In this document: one piece after another, positions 24,784 to 33,650 of the stretch
How positions within the stretch are numbered: position 1 is the first letter of the stretch
How the letters are laid out: each line of letters starts with the position of its first letter
NCBI RefSeq assembly: GCF_019297835.1
Contig: NZ_CP079203.1
Coordinates: forward strand, 1,585,001-1,649,000
Origin: Sphingomonas sanguinis
Lineage (GTDB): Bacteria; Pseudomonadota; Alphaproteobacteria; Sphingomonadales; Sphingomonadaceae
Direction of reading: 5' to 3'
DNA: 64,000 bases
Notes under the pieces: model-generated
What the model saw: the letters and a program-made list of their open reading frames with translations, nothing else
Database searches by the model: none
Told to the model about the DNA's origin: nothing
Position numbers and translations under genes: made by a program

Positions 24784-26094
24784 GTGATCCTACTTCCCCT
24801 TGCCGCCCTTGCCCTCGCTCTGCTGGGCGGATGCGCCTATCCCTATAGTCCGCCTGCCCTGCCACCGGTGACGCAGGCCGCCCCCGCGACCGCAAGCGCC
24901 ACGCCGGTCGCCCCGATAGGCGAGGAACGCGCGCCCGTCACGATCCTGGTGTCGATCGACGGCTTCCGCGCCGACTATCTGAAGCGCGGCATCACCCCCA
25001 ATCTGTCGCGGCTGGCGGCGGGCGGCGTGAGCGCGGTCATGCGGCCGTCCTTTCCGTCCAAGACCTTCCCCAATCACTGGACGCTCGTGACGGGCATGGT
25101 CCCCGATCGCCACGGCATCGTCGCCAACAGCTTCACCGATCCGACGCATCCGGGCGAGCGCTTCACCATGGCGTCGGAGCAGCCCTATTGGTGGAACGCC
25201 GCCGAGCCGGTCTGGGTGACGGCCGAAAAGGCGGGCATCCCGACCGCCACCATGTTCTGGCCCGGCTCCACCGTCGCCTGGGGCGGGGTGCAGCACAACG
25301 ACATCCACCACAGCATCACCGGCGGCATCCGTCCGCATGACTGGCAGGCCTATAGCTCCGCCGTGTCCGACCGGCAGCGGGTCGATGCGCTGATCGACTG
25401 GCTGCGGCGTCCGGTGGCAGCCCGACCGCGCTTCCTGACTCTCTATATCGACGAGGTGGACATCGCCGGGCACGAGGTCGGCCCCGATGCGCCGTATATC
25501 AACACCGCCATCGCCAAGGCGGATCAGGCGATCGGCATGCTGGTCGCGGGGCTGGCGGACCTGCACCAGCCCGCCAACCTGCTGGTCGTCGCCGATCACG
25601 GAATGGCGCCGACCTCCAGCGACCGGGTGATCGCGCTCGACCAGCTTCTGGACCCGGCCGATTACGAGTTGAGCGACGACGGCCCCTTCGCCTCGATCAC
25701 CGCCAAGCCGGGACGCGAGGCCGCGCTGGAGGCGCGCCTGCTGGGTCGGCGCGGCCATATGACCTGCTGGCGCAAGAGCGAGATTCCGACGCGTTTCCAT
25801 TACGGCCGCAATCCTCGCATCGCCCCTTATTTCTGCTTGGCCGATGCCGGGTGGATGATCGAGGCAAAGGCGCCGGACGAGCCCTTCGCCGGGGGGATGC
25901 ATGGCTATGACAATGCCGATCCGACGATGGAGGCGCTGTTCGTCGCCAATGGTCCGGCGTTCCGGCCGGGCGTCCGGCTGGCACCATTCGCCAATGTCGA
26001 CGTTGCCCCCTTGCTGCGCGACCTGATCGGCCTGCCGCCGGGCCAGGGGCTGGACGGCAACGACGCACCGTTCCGCCGCGCGTTCCGACGTTAA
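24784..26094 (+). CDS. exported nucleotide pyrophosphatase/phosphodiesterase-like lipoprotein (alkaline phosphatase superfamily)
   Basis: A 436-residue predicted lipoprotein with signal LALALLGGC (Cys17), then a Pro/Ala-rich linker, then an NPP-type domain. Metal-site motifs are present in order: SIDGFRADYL, the nucleophile Thr in SKTFPNHWTLVTG, DEVDIAGHEVG, VADHGM and HGYDN near the C-terminus. It should hydrolyse phosphodiester or pyrophosphate bonds of nucleotides or lipid head groups in the periplasm or at the outer surface. Start is GTG at 24784 with AAGGA 11 bases upstream. A MaoC gene follows after 12 bases. Confidence 0.9.
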   Translation: MILLPLAALALALLGGCAYPYSPPALPPVTQAAPATASATPVAPIGEERAPVTILVSIDGFRADYLKRGITPNLSRLAAGGVSAVMRPSFPSKTFPNHWTLVTGMVPDRHGIVANSFTDPTHPGERFTMASEQPYWWNAAEPVWVTAEKAGIPTATMFWPGSTVAWGGVQHNDIHHSITGGIRPHDWQAYSSAVSDRQRVDALIDWLRRPVAARPRFLTLYIDEVDIAGHEVGPDAPYINTAIAKADQAIGMLVAGLADLHQPANLLVVADHGMAPTSSDRVIALDQLLDPADYELSDDGPFASITAKPGREAALEARLLGRRGHMTCWRKSEIPTRFHYGRNPRIAPYFCLADAGWMIEAKAPDEPFAGGMHGYDNADPTMEALFVANGPAFRPGVRLAPFANVDVAPLLRDLIGLPPGQGLDGNDAPFRRAFRR

Positions 26095-26106
26095 GGAGAC
26101 AACAGG

Positions 26107-26559
26107 ATGATCTGGCTGGAGGATATCGCGGTCGGCGACGTGTCGCGGTTCGGCGCGTACAAGGTGGAGCGGGACGAGGTCATCGCCTTTGCCCAGCGTT
26201 ACGATCCCCAGCCTTTCCACCTGTCCGACGAGGCCGCCGCCGCCACCCATTTCGGGCGGCTGTCGGCCAGCGGATGGCATACCGCGTCGATGGCGATGGC
26301 GATGATCGTCGAGCATTTTCGCGACACCGGCTTTCAGAGCATCGGCTCGCCCGGTGTCGACGAACTGCGCTGGACGAAGCCCGTCTATCCCGGCGACACG
26401 CTTCATTGCGAAGCGGAGGTGCTGGAGACGCGGGCGTCGGCCAGCCGTCCGGAGATGGGCTTCGTCATCAGCCGGTGGACCGTCTTCAACCAGGACGATG
26501 TGCCGGTCATGACGATGCGCCCCACCGTCATGGTCCGTACCCGCCCCAAGGCCGGTTAA
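26107..26559 (+). CDS. MaoC-like hot-dog dehydratase
   Basis: A 150-residue single hot-dog domain of the MaoC/(R)-specific enoyl-CoA hydratase group. The catalytic Asp-His pair of the hydratase motif is visible in YDPQPFHLSDEAA (Asp and His five residues apart), with GLSASGWHT-like RLSASGWHTA following. It probably hydrates or dehydrates an acyl-CoA; the substrate is not readable. It starts 12 bases after the NPP-like gene and overlaps the convergent lipoprotein gene by four bases (TTAA serves both stop codons). Confidence 0.88.
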   Translation: MIWLEDIAVGDVSRFGAYKVERDEVIAFAQRYDPQPFHLSDEAAAATHFGRLSASGWHTASMAMAMIVEHFRDTGFQSIGSPGVDELRWTKPVYPGDTLHCEAEVLETRASASRPEMGFVISRWTVFNQDDVPVMTMRPTVMVRTRPKAG

Positions 26560-27098
26560 CGCGGGCCACGCCCGCCGCCGCGTCCGCCCGGTCGGCCGCC
26601 GCGCCAGCCGCCGGGACGCGGTGCGGAGGGCGTCGGCCGCACGCCTTGCTGCCCTCTCCACCCGCCGGGATTGCCACGCCAGCCACCGGGGTTGCCGCGC
26701 CAGCCGGGTGTCGTACCGGGCGCAGGGGCTGCGCCGGGCACGGGCCCGCGCCATCCACCCCGGCCCCATCCGCGCCACTGATCCCGGATCGCACCGCCGC
26801 GCCAAGCATCGCGCCGCCCTTCCCAATAGGCGCGCTGGCCGTCGTTCCAGCGGAACGGACGGCGATACCGGTCGTAGACGTAGACGCCGGTGCCCGGATA
26901 ATAGAAATCGTCATACCAGCCGAAATAGGACGGCGCATAACCATAGCCGCCATAGCCACCGTAATAGCCCGGTGCGTAACCGCCGCCATAGCCCGCGCCC
27001 ACCGACACGCCGCTATAGCCATAGCCGTCGGTACATCCGCCCAGCGCCAGCAGACCGGCCGCGATCGCCGTCGCCCAACCCATGTTTTTCAGGGTCAT
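26556..27098 (-). CDS. Gly/Tyr- and Gly/Trp/Arg-rich lipoprotein
   Basis: A 180-residue predicted lipoprotein of unknown function. ATG at 27098 has GGAG six bases upstream and starts a lipoprotein signal ending in LALGGC. The mature N-terminal half is Gly/Tyr-rich (YGGGYAPGYYGGYGGYGYAP). A central segment has YDRYRRPFRWNDGQRAYWEG. The C-terminal half is Gly/Arg/Trp/Pro-rich with a tandem GNPGGWR repeat. Such composition suggests a flexible envelope protein rather than an enzyme. Confidence 0.75.
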   Translation of the reverse strand: MTLKNMGWATAIAAGLLALGGCTDGYGYSGVSVGAGYGGGYAPGYYGGYGGYGYAPSYFGWYDDFYYPGTGVYVYDRYRRPFRWNDGQRAYWEGRRDAWRGGAIRDQWRGWGRGGWRGPVPGAAPAPGTTPGWRGNPGGWRGNPGGWRGQQGVRPTPSAPRPGGWRGGRPGGRGGGRGPR

Positions 27099-27400
27099 CC
27101 TACTCTCCATGCCCCTGATCCTGGCCGAGCGGGTGCGGCAGGGGTCCGTCATCCGTGTCGATCAGCGGTCAACCCCGCAGCGCGAATGCTGGTTCCTGCG
27201 CCATCCCCCCTGCATCCGCGCTGAACGGCCGAAAAGCATCGCCCGCAAAGGGGATTGGCAAAGCCGGTCAAGCAAGGCTAACCTGACGCACCGTTCATCA
27301 AGGACGGGCCGAGACAGGCGGCGCATGACCGGGGACAATCCGGCACGACCGTCGAAAGCGTATCGTATCGAACGCGAGCGAAGGTGGAGGGACAGGACGA
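27099..27400. other. intergenic gap upstream of petA
   Basis: About 300 bases between two divergent genes. No open frame of merit, repeat or hairpin stands out. TTGGCA (27255) with CTAACC 17 bases on (27278) is the only promoter-like pair seen for petA, and it is weak. Confidence 0.5.
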
Positions 27401-27994
27401 ATGGCGATGACGGAGAACACCGTACCCCCCGGCGAGGCGCCGGAGCCATTCCACGAAGAGGTCCATGATCCCCGCCGCCGCGACTTCATCAACGTCGCCG
27501 CCGTATCCTTTGCGGGCGTGGGCGCATTGGCGATCGTCCTGCCGCTCATAAACCAGATGAATCCGTCGGCCGACGTTCTCGCCCAGTCCACCACCGAGAT
27601 CGACCTGTCCAAGATCGCACCGGGACAGGCGATCAAGGCCAGCTTCCGCAAGCAGCCGCTGTTCGTGCGCAACCTGACGCCCAAGGAAATCGCCGAGGCC
27701 AACGCCGTGCCGCTGTCCGAACTGCGCGATCCGCAGACGCTGGCGGAGCGGACCAAGCCGGGCAAGACGAACTGGCTGATTACGCTGGGCGTCTGCACCC
27801 ATCTGGGCTGCGTGCCGCTGGGTGCGGGCGAGGGCGAGAACAAGGGCCCCTATGGCGGCTATTTCTGCCCCTGCCACGGCTCGGCCTATGACACCGCCGC
27901 GCGCATCCGAAAGGGTCCGGCACCGAAGAACCTGTTCGTGCCCGATTACAAATTCGACACCGACACGACCGTCACGGTCGGCGTGGCCGCATAA
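27401..27994 (+). CDS. petA: ubiquinol-cytochrome c reductase Rieske iron-sulfur subunit
   Basis: High-potential [2Fe-2S] subunit of the bc1 complex, 197 residues. A twin-arginine-like start [20 protein letters not shown] doubles as the membrane anchor; the hinge follows at about 60. The cluster is held by the two boxes CTHLGC and CPCHGS (two Cys and two His ligands), with the second Cys pair forming the Rieske disulfide. GPAPKNL after box 2 is the usual Pro loop. It heads the petABC operon, with petB starting 14 bases downstream. Confidence 0.97.
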   Translation: MAMTENTVPPGEAPEPFHEEVHDPRRRDFINVAAVSFAGVGALAIVLPLINQMNPSADVLAQSTTEIDLSKIAPGQAIKASFRKQPLFVRNLTPKEIAEANAVPLSELRDPQTLAERTKPGKTNWLITLGVCTHLGCVPLGAGEGENKGPYGGYFCPCHGSAYDTAARIRKGPAPKNLFVPDYKFDTDTTVTVGVAA

Positions 27995-28008
27995 GGGAGA
28001 CCCGAGAG

Positions 28009-29307
28009 ATGAGCTTTCCCTGGGCCAAACACTATCAGCCTAAGCAGCCGGTCATGCGCTGGCTGGACGAGAAACTGCCGCTGCCGCGCCTCGTCTACAA
28101 CGCGGTGGGCGCCGGTTATCCGGTGCCGCGCAACCTGAATTATTTCTGGAATTTCGGCGTGCTGGCGGGGGCCGCCCTCGCCATCCAGATCATCACCGGC
28201 GTCGTGCTGGCGATGCATTATGCCGCCAATGCGGGCGTCGCCTTCGACTCGGTCGAAAGCATCATGCGCGACGTCAATGCGGGCTGGTTCCTGCGCTATG
28301 CCCACGCCAACGGCGCGTCGATGTTCTTCATCGTCGTCTACACCCATATCTTCCGCGGCCTCTATTACGGATCGTACAAGGCCCCGCGCGAAATGGTGTG
28401 GCTGCTCGGCGTGGTCATCTTCCTCCTCATGATGGCGACCGCCTTCATGGGCTATGTGCTCCCCTGGGGGCAGATGAGCTTCTGGGGCGCGCAGGTCATC
28501 ACCGGCTTCTTCTCGGCGATCCCGCTGGTCGGCGACACCATCCGCATCTGGCTGCTCGGCGGGTTCGCGCCGGACAATGCCGCGCTGAACCGCTTCTTCT
28601 CGCTCCACTATCTGCTGCCCTTCGTGATCGCAGGCGTCATCATCCTGCACATCTGGGCGCTGCACATTCCGGGGTCGAACAACCCGACCGGCGTGGACGT
28701 GAAGGGCGAGCAGGATACCGTGCCCTTCCACCCCTATTACACCGCCAAGGATGCGGTGGGCCTGGGCGTGTTCCTGCTGGTCTTCGCCAGCCTGCTGTTC
28801 TTCTTCCCCAATTATCTGGGCCACCCGGACAATTACATCCCGGCCAATCCGCTCTCAACGCCCGCGCATATCGTGCCCGAATGGTATTTCTGGCCCTTCT
28901 ACGCGATCCTGCGCGCCTTCACCGCTGACTTCATTCTGCCCGCCAAGCTGTGGGGCGTGCTGGCGATGTTCGGGTCGATCCTGCTGCTGTTCTTCCTCCC
29001 CTGGCTGGACAGCTCGCCGGTGCGGTCGAACAATTTCCGGCCCAAGGCGCGGGTGGCCTTCTGGGTGCTGGTGGTCGACGTGCTGCTGCTCGGTTGGTGC
29101 GGGGGCTCGCCCGCGACGCCCTTCTTCATCATCCTCAGCCAGCTGACCGCAGCCTATTATTTCCTCCACTTCCTGGTGATCCTGCCCTGGATCGCCCGGA
29201 CGGAGCGCCCCGCGCCGCTGCCCAACTCGATCACCGAAGCCGTGCTGTCCAAGCATGGCGGCACGGCCCCCACCAAGTCGGCCCTCACCCCTTCGGCCTC
29301 GGCCTGA
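28009..29307 (+). CDS. petB: cytochrome b subunit of the bc1 complex
   Basis: Integral membrane subunit carrying hemes bL and bH and both quinone sites, 432 residues. Visible are the paired heme ligands ([25 protein letters not shown], then [11 protein letters not shown] and [16 protein letters not shown]) and the Qo motif [14 protein letters not shown]. About eight membrane helices are seen. The full-length form (b6 and subunit-IV parts in one chain) is that of proteobacteria. AAGGGAG lies upstream of the ATG. Confidence 0.98.
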   Translation: MSFPWAKHYQPKQPVMRWLDEKLPLPRLVYNAVGAGYPVPRNLNYFWNFGVLAGAALAIQIITGVVLAMHYAANAGVAFDSVESIMRDVNAGWFLRYAHANGASMFFIVVYTHIFRGLYYGSYKAPREMVWLLGVVIFLLMMATAFMGYVLPWGQMSFWGAQVITGFFSAIPLVGDTIRIWLLGGFAPDNAALNRFFSLHYLLPFVIAGVIILHIWALHIPGSNNPTGVDVKGEQDTVPFHPYYTAKDAVGLGVFLLVFASLLFFFPNYLGHPDNYIPANPLSTPAHIVPEWYFWPFYAILRAFTADFILPAKLWGVLAMFGSILLLFFLPWLDSSPVRSNNFRPKARVAFWVLVVDVLLLGWCGGSPATPFFIILSQLTAAYYFLHFLVILPWIARTERPAPLPNSITEAVLSKHGGTAPTKSALTPSASA

Positions 29308-29333
29308 CGCGAACCGAGAGAGGATAAAAGAAC

Positions 29334-30182
29334 ATGGTTCGTGGCATCGCATTCCTGGTCGGGGCGGCCTTCACCTTCGTCCTCGCCATCGCGTTGTGGG
29401 GCAGCATCTCGGGACTCGTCTCCGAGCCGCCCGTCCCCACCGCCGAGGAGGAATTCCACCTTCACCCCAAGCAGGCGCATCTGGCGTCGGACGGCATTTT
29501 CGGCCGCTTCGACCGCCGCCAGCTCCAGCGCGGTTTCCAGGTCTATAAGGAGGTCTGCGCAGCCTGCCACTCGCTGCGGCTGGTGGCGTTTCGCGACCTG
29601 AAGGAGCTGGGTTATAACGAGGCCGAGGTGAAGGCGATCGCCAACCAGTGGGTGATCGAGCAGCCGAGCATCAACCCGGAGACGGGCGAGGCGACGACGC
29701 GCAAGAACGTGCCCGCCGACCGCTTCCCCTCGCCCTTCGCCAACGAAGTCGCGGCGCGCGCAGCCAACAACAACGCGCTGCCGCCCGACCTGTCGCTGAT
29801 GACCAAGGCGCGGCATGACGGCGGCAACTACATCTATTCGCTGATCGGCCCCGACGGCTATCGCCAGCAACCCGCCGAGCTGCTGCGCAAGTTCCCGGAC
29901 GCCAAGACGCCGACCGGCCTGCACTACAACCCTTATTTCGCGAATCTGAACATCGCGATGCCGCCGCCGCTGACCCAGGACGGTCAGGTCCAATATACCG
30001 ACGGCACGCTGGCGACCCGCGACCAGATGGCCAAGGACGTCGCCGCCTTCCTGACCTGGACCGCCGAGCCCAAGCTGGAATCGCGTCACGCGGCCGGAAT
30101 CGGGGCGTTCGTCTTCATCCTGATCTTCTGCTTCCTGGCCTGGGGCGCGTATCAGAATGTCTGGCGCGACGTGAAACACTGA
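29334..30182 (+). CDS. petC: cytochrome c1
   Basis: Membrane-anchored c-type cytochrome passing electrons from the Rieske protein to soluble cytochrome c; 282 residues. An N-terminal hydrophobic segment acts as a signal. The heme-binding CAACH is near residues 66-70 in EVCAACHSLRLVAFRDL, and the axial Met lies in LNIAMPPPLTQDGQ. A C-terminal membrane helix (IGAFVFILIFCFLAWGAY) anchors the protein. Last gene of petABC, followed by a terminator at 30212. Confidence 0.98.
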   Translation: MVRGIAFLVGAAFTFVLAIALWGSISGLVSEPPVPTAEEEFHLHPKQAHLASDGIFGRFDRRQLQRGFQVYKEVCAACHSLRLVAFRDLKELGYNEAEVKAIANQWVIEQPSINPETGEATTRKNVPADRFPSPFANEVAARAANNNALPPDLSLMTKARHDGGNYIYSLIGPDGYRQQPAELLRKFPDAKTPTGLHYNPYFANLNIAMPPPLTQDGQVQYTDGTLATRDQMAKDVAAFLTWTAEPKLESRHAAGIGAFVFILIFCFLAWGAYQNVWRDVKH

Positions 30183-30211
30183 GATCGGGCTGGCCCGATG
30201 TGAGAGAACTG

Positions 30212-30244
30212 GGGCGGTTTCCGACGAGGGAGCCGCCCTTTTTA
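30212..30244 (+). terminator. intrinsic terminator of petABC
   Basis: GGGCGG pairs with CCGCCC; the stem continues through TTTCC/GGGAG with wobble pairs, and five T follow. It starts 30 bases after the petC stop. Confidence 0.8.
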
Positions 30245-30275
30245 TTGGGGAGGCACGGCTCCCCTTCCCCTACCT

Positions 30276-30373
30276 CCGTTCAGGCTGAGCGAAGTCGAAG
30301 CCCACGCCCTGCCCTCTCCATCTTGCCTGGCAACGGGATTCCCTTGGCCTTCGACTTCGCTCAGGCTGAACGG
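30276..30373. repeat. family B inverted repeat, copy 5
   Basis: Left arm CCGTTCAGGCTGAGCGAAGT and right arm CTTCGACTTCGCTCAGGCTG with about 55 bp between, including GGATTCCCTTGG. It fills most of the petC-apt gap after the terminator. Confidence 0.88.
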
Positions 30374-30432
30374 AGGTGGGAATGGGTCGCTTGTCCCTTT
30401 ACCCCCGCGCCCCACAGGCCCATGACGCCCCC

Positions 30433-30969
30433 ATGACCGCCAATGACGACCTGAAAGCCCTGATCCGCACCATTCCGGATTTTCCCAAGCCCGGCATCCA
30501 GTTCCGCGACATCACCACCCTGCTGCTCGACCCCAAGGGGTTCGCGCAGACGATCGAGCGGATGGCCGCCGCGGCGCGAGGAAAGGTCGATCTCGTCGCC
30601 GGGATCGAGGCGCGCGGCTTCATCTTCGCCGCCGCGCTCGCGGTGCCGCTGAAGGCCGGCGTGCTGCTGATCCGCAAGGACGGCAAGCTGCCCGGCGCGA
30701 CCATCGCCGAGGATTATGCGCTGGAGTACGGACAGGACCGGATCGCCATCCATGAGGATGCGCTGGTCCCCGGCGCCCGCGTGCTGCTGGTCGACGACCT
30801 GATCGCCACCGGCGGCACCGCGCGCGCCGCCGTTCGGCTGATCCGCAAGGCAGGCGGCGTGGTCGAGCAGGCGCAATTCCTGGTCGATCTGCCCGATCTC
30901 GGCGGGGCCGATGCGCTCCGCAAGGAAGACATCGCGGTCGACTCGCTGCTGTCCTTTCCCGGCCACTGA
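30433..30969 (+). CDS. apt: adenine phosphoribosyltransferase
   Basis: Purine salvage enzyme that makes AMP from adenine and PRPP, 178 residues, typical. ATG at 30433 begins MTANDDLKALIRTIPDFPKP, as in the family; the frame is open further up to 30376, but that tail is repeat-derived. Motifs are GIQFRDITTLL, GIEARGFIFAAALA and the PRPP loop VLLVDDLIATGGTARAA. It is coupled to trmL by a one-base stop-start overlap (TGATG). Confidence 0.96.
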   Translation: MTANDDLKALIRTIPDFPKPGIQFRDITTLLLDPKGFAQTIERMAAAARGKVDLVAGIEARGFIFAAALAVPLKAGVLLIRKDGKLPGATIAEDYALEYGQDRIAIHEDALVPGARVLLVDDLIATGGTARAAVRLIRKAGGVVEQAQFLVDLPDLGGADALRKEDIAVDSLLSFPGH

Positions 30970-31424
30970 TGCGCCTGGCGCTGCACGAACCCGACATCGC
31001 GGGTAATGTCGGCACGCTGATCCGCACCGCGACCTGTTTCGGCGTCGCGGTCGACCTGATCGAGCCGATGGGCTTTCCCTATTCTGACCGCGCGCTGGCC
31101 CGCTCGGCGATGGACTATGCCGCCATGGCCGAGGTGGTGCGCCATGCCGATTGGGACGCCTTCCGCGCCGCGACGCGCGGGCGGATCGTGCTCGCGACGA
31201 CGCTGGGCGCGGTGCCGCTGCCCGAGATGGCGTTCCGGCCCGACGACGTAATCCTGCTCGGCTCCGAAGGGGCGGGCGTGCCGGAGGCGGTCCATAACGC
31301 CGTCGATATGCGCGTGCGGGTGCCGATGCGCACCGGGGTGCGCTCGCTCAACGTCGCGATAACCGGCGGCATTTTGCTGGCCGAGGCACGCCGCCAGACC
31401 GGCTGGGACCAAATGCCGGGTTGA
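30969..31424 (+). CDS. trmL: tRNA (cytidine/uridine-34-2'-O)-methyltransferase, SPOUT family
   Basis: A 151-residue SPOUT (trefoil-knot) methyltransferase of the TrmL type, which modifies the wobble base of tRNA-Leu. Motifs are HEPDIAGNVGTLIRTA at the N-terminus, ILLGSEGAGVPEAVHNAVD as the AdoMet knot, and RSLNVAITGGILLAEARRQ at the end. Length and single-domain form suit TrmL rather than the larger SpoU enzymes. It is translated in overlap with apt. Confidence 0.93.
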   Translation: MRLALHEPDIAGNVGTLIRTATCFGVAVDLIEPMGFPYSDRALARSAMDYAAMAEVVRHADWDAFRAATRGRIVLATTLGAVPLPEMAFRPDDVILLGSEGAGVPEAVHNAVDMRVRVPMRTGVRSLNVAITGGILLAEARRQTGWDQMPG

Positions 31425-31458
31425 CCCTGGCCCTCGCCCCCGCCCAGAACGCGCAGCG

Positions 31459-32319
31459 ATGAACAGCCGTACCCCCGACATCACGCTCGACGCCGAGCAG
31501 GACGCCGCCCGCCTCTGGTTCGAGTCCCTGCGCGACCGGATCTGCGCCGAGTTCGAGGCGATCGAACGTGAGGCGGGGTCGGACGCCGCGTTTCAGTATA
31601 CCGCCTGGGACCGCGCCGATCCGAGTGGCGAGCCCGGCGGCGGCGGGGTGCGCGGGGTGATGAAAGGCCGCGTCTTCGAGAAGGTCGGCGTCAACGTCTC
31701 GACCGTCGGCGGCACCTTCGAGGGACCGTTCGCCAAGACCATCCACGGTGCTGGCGAAGATCCGCGCTTCGTGGCGACCGGGATCAGCCTGGTCGCGCAT
31801 ATGGCCAACCCGCATGTGCCCGCCGTCCACATGAACACCCGCTTCCTGACCACGACCAAGCGCTGGTTCGGCGGCGGTGCGGACCTCAATCCGCCGCTGC
31901 CCATCGAGGAAGACACGGCGGATTTCCACGCGCGGTTGAAGGCCGCATGCGACGCGCATGACCCGGATCACTATCCGCGCTTCAAGACCTGGGCCGACGA
32001 GTATTTCTATATCCCCCACCGAAAGGTGCATCGCGGCGTCGGCGGCATCTTCTACGACCATCTGGAGGGCGATTTCGACCGCCATTTCGCCTTCACCCGC
32101 GATGTCGGCGAGGCGTTCCTCGACATCTTCCCGCGCATCGTCCGGCGACGCATGGGCCTGCCCTTCACCGAGGCCGACCGGGCGCAGATGCTCGCGTGGC
32201 GCGGGCGCTATGCCGAGTTCAACCTGGTCTATGATCGGGGCACGCTGTTCGGGCTGAAGACCGGCGGCAATATCGACGCGATCCTGATGAGCCTGCCGCC
32301 GCTGGCGACCTGGGAGTAG
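31459..32319 (+). CDS. hemF: oxygen-dependent coproporphyrinogen III oxidase
   Basis: Heme synthesis enzyme that converts coproporphyrinogen III to protoporphyrinogen IX with O2; 286 residues. The family blocks GGGVRGVMKGRVFEKVGVN, PHVPAVHMNTRFL, WFGGGADLNP, KTWADEYFYIPHR, GVGGIFYDHL and FNLVYDRGTLFGLKTGGNI are all present. It is the aerobic form, consistent with the bc1-based respiration encoded nearby. A GNAT gene starts four bases later. Confidence 0.97.
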   Translation: MNSRTPDITLDAEQDAARLWFESLRDRICAEFEAIEREAGSDAAFQYTAWDRADPSGEPGGGGVRGVMKGRVFEKVGVNVSTVGGTFEGPFAKTIHGAGEDPRFVATGISLVAHMANPHVPAVHMNTRFLTTTKRWFGGGADLNPPLPIEEDTADFHARLKAACDAHDPDHYPRFKTWADEYFYIPHRKVHRGVGGIFYDHLEGDFDRHFAFTRDVGEAFLDIFPRIVRRRMGLPFTEADRAQMLAWRGRYAEFNLVYDRGTLFGLKTGGNIDAILMSLPPLATWE

Positions 32320-32323
32320 GCCG

Positions 32324-32917
32324 ATGGCGCTGATCCCCGTCGATCCCGCCGAGATCGCCACCATCGTCACCACGCTGGAGATGCGCGAGCGGCCCCGCCC
32401 GCGTCCCCTGCCCGCCGCGCCGCTGCAACTGGTCGCCTGGGGCAAGCCCGATCCGGTGAAATACCGCACGCTGTTCAAGCGGGTCGGCCAGCCCTGGCTG
32501 TGGTTCTCCCGGCTGGTGATGGACGACGCGACGCTGACCGCGATCATCCACGATCCCGCCGTCTCCGTCTTCGCGGTGGTCGACCGGATGGGGATCGAAG
32601 TCGGGCTGCTCGAACTCGATCATCGCAAGGCGGGGGAATGCGAGATCGGCTATTTCGGGCTGATCCCCGAGCTGGCGGGGCAAGGCCATGGCCGCTGGCT
32701 GATGGCGCAGGCGCTGATGCGCGCCTGGACCGCGCGTGTCGAGCGGGTGTGGGTGCATACCTGCACGCTCGACCATCCCTCCGCGCTCAACTTCTACCGC
32801 AAGCAGGGCTTCGTGGCCGTGTCGCGCGCGGTCGAGACCTTCCTCGATCCGCGCGCGCTGGGCGTCCTGCCCGAGGACGCCGCGCCGCAAATCCCCCGGC
32901 TCAGCCCCCGCGACTGA
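32324..32917 (+). CDS. GNAT family N-acetyltransferase
   Basis: A 197-residue protein with a GNAT core at about 75-175. Motif A is degenerate but visible as GYFGLIPELAGQGHGRWLMAQALM, and motif B as TCTLDHPSALNFYRKQGFVA. The acceptor is unknown. It starts four bases after hemF, so co-transcription is likely, and its last 17 bases overlap the convergent membrane gene. Confidence 0.88.
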   Translation: MALIPVDPAEIATIVTTLEMRERPRPRPLPAAPLQLVAWGKPDPVKYRTLFKRVGQPWLWFSRLVMDDATLTAIIHDPAVSVFAVVDRMGIEVGLLELDHRKAGECEIGYFGLIPELAGQGHGRWLMAQALMRAWTARVERVWVHTCTLDHPSALNFYRKQGFVAVSRAVETFLDPRALGVLPEDAAPQIPRLSPRD

Positions 32918-33650
32918 CCAGTCGGCGATAGGCCGCGACCGCGACCAGTGCCTGGGCCAGCCCCGCCGCCATCGCCACCGCCGCCGATCCAGCCTGGAGC
33001 AGCGCGACCGCGACCGGATTGCCCGGCCCGTCGCCCTGCACCACATCCAACAGCGCGAGGAAGGGCTGGGCCGCGATCATGCCGCCCAGCGTGGTGCACG
33101 ACGCCAGCGCCGCCATCGACAGTCCCGCCCCGCGCGTCAGCCCGACCGAGCGGGCGAGCGCGGCCATGGCGGGCATGCGCCGCTCGCCGAACAGCACCGG
33201 CCCGACGAGCAGCAGCCGACCAGAAACATATAGTCCCGGCAATATATAGAGCAGCATCCCCGCCCCCACCGGCAGGGCGACCAGGATCATCGCCAGCAGG
33301 AAACGCGGCGCCATCCTCAGCGCGCGGCCCAGCGCCTCGCCGACCGTCACCGGCCCGCTGAGTTGCAGCGCCAGGATCGCCGCCGTCCCGATCATGCCGA
33401 CCGCATAGCTGGCGAAATACCAGCCGCCATAATGCCCTGCCCAGGCGCTGACCGAATCGATCCAGGCCATGGCCCGCGCAGTCGCCTCTCCGCCCTCCGT
33501 CTCCGGCAGCGGCGGCGACGGGACGAGCAGTCCCAACGCCAAGGCGGGCCAGAACATGAAGGGCGCGGCCAGCCGGATCAGCAGCGCGCGGTCGCGCCGG
33601 AACAGACCCCAGGCGTCCCGCAGGGTGGCGACGACATCCAGCCCCATCAC
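32901..33650 (-). CDS. multi-pass membrane protein, second of a tandem pair
   Basis: A 249-residue protein with about six hydrophobic segments and the phrase YILPGLYVSGRLLLVGPVLFGER followed by ALARSVGLTRG. This layout, with an amphipathic helix in the middle, resembles the membrane domain found in glycerophosphodiester phosphodiesterase-linked proteins of unknown role. ATGA overlap with the upstream gene at 33647 and the shared RSVxLTRGxxxxxxA motif suggest tandem duplication. No catalytic residues are recognisable. Confidence 0.75.
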   Translation of the reverse strand: MMGLDVVATLRDAWGLFRRDRALLIRLAAPFMFWPALALGLLVPSPPLPETEGGEATARAMAWIDSVSAWAGHYGGWYFASYAVGMIGTAAILALQLSGPVTVGEALGRALRMAPRFLLAMILVALPVGAGMLLYILPGLYVSGRLLLVGPVLFGERRMPAMAALARSVGLTRGAGLSMAALASCTTLGGMIAAQPFLALLDVVQGDGPGNPVAVALLQAGSAAVAMAAGLAQALVAVAAYRRLVSRGG

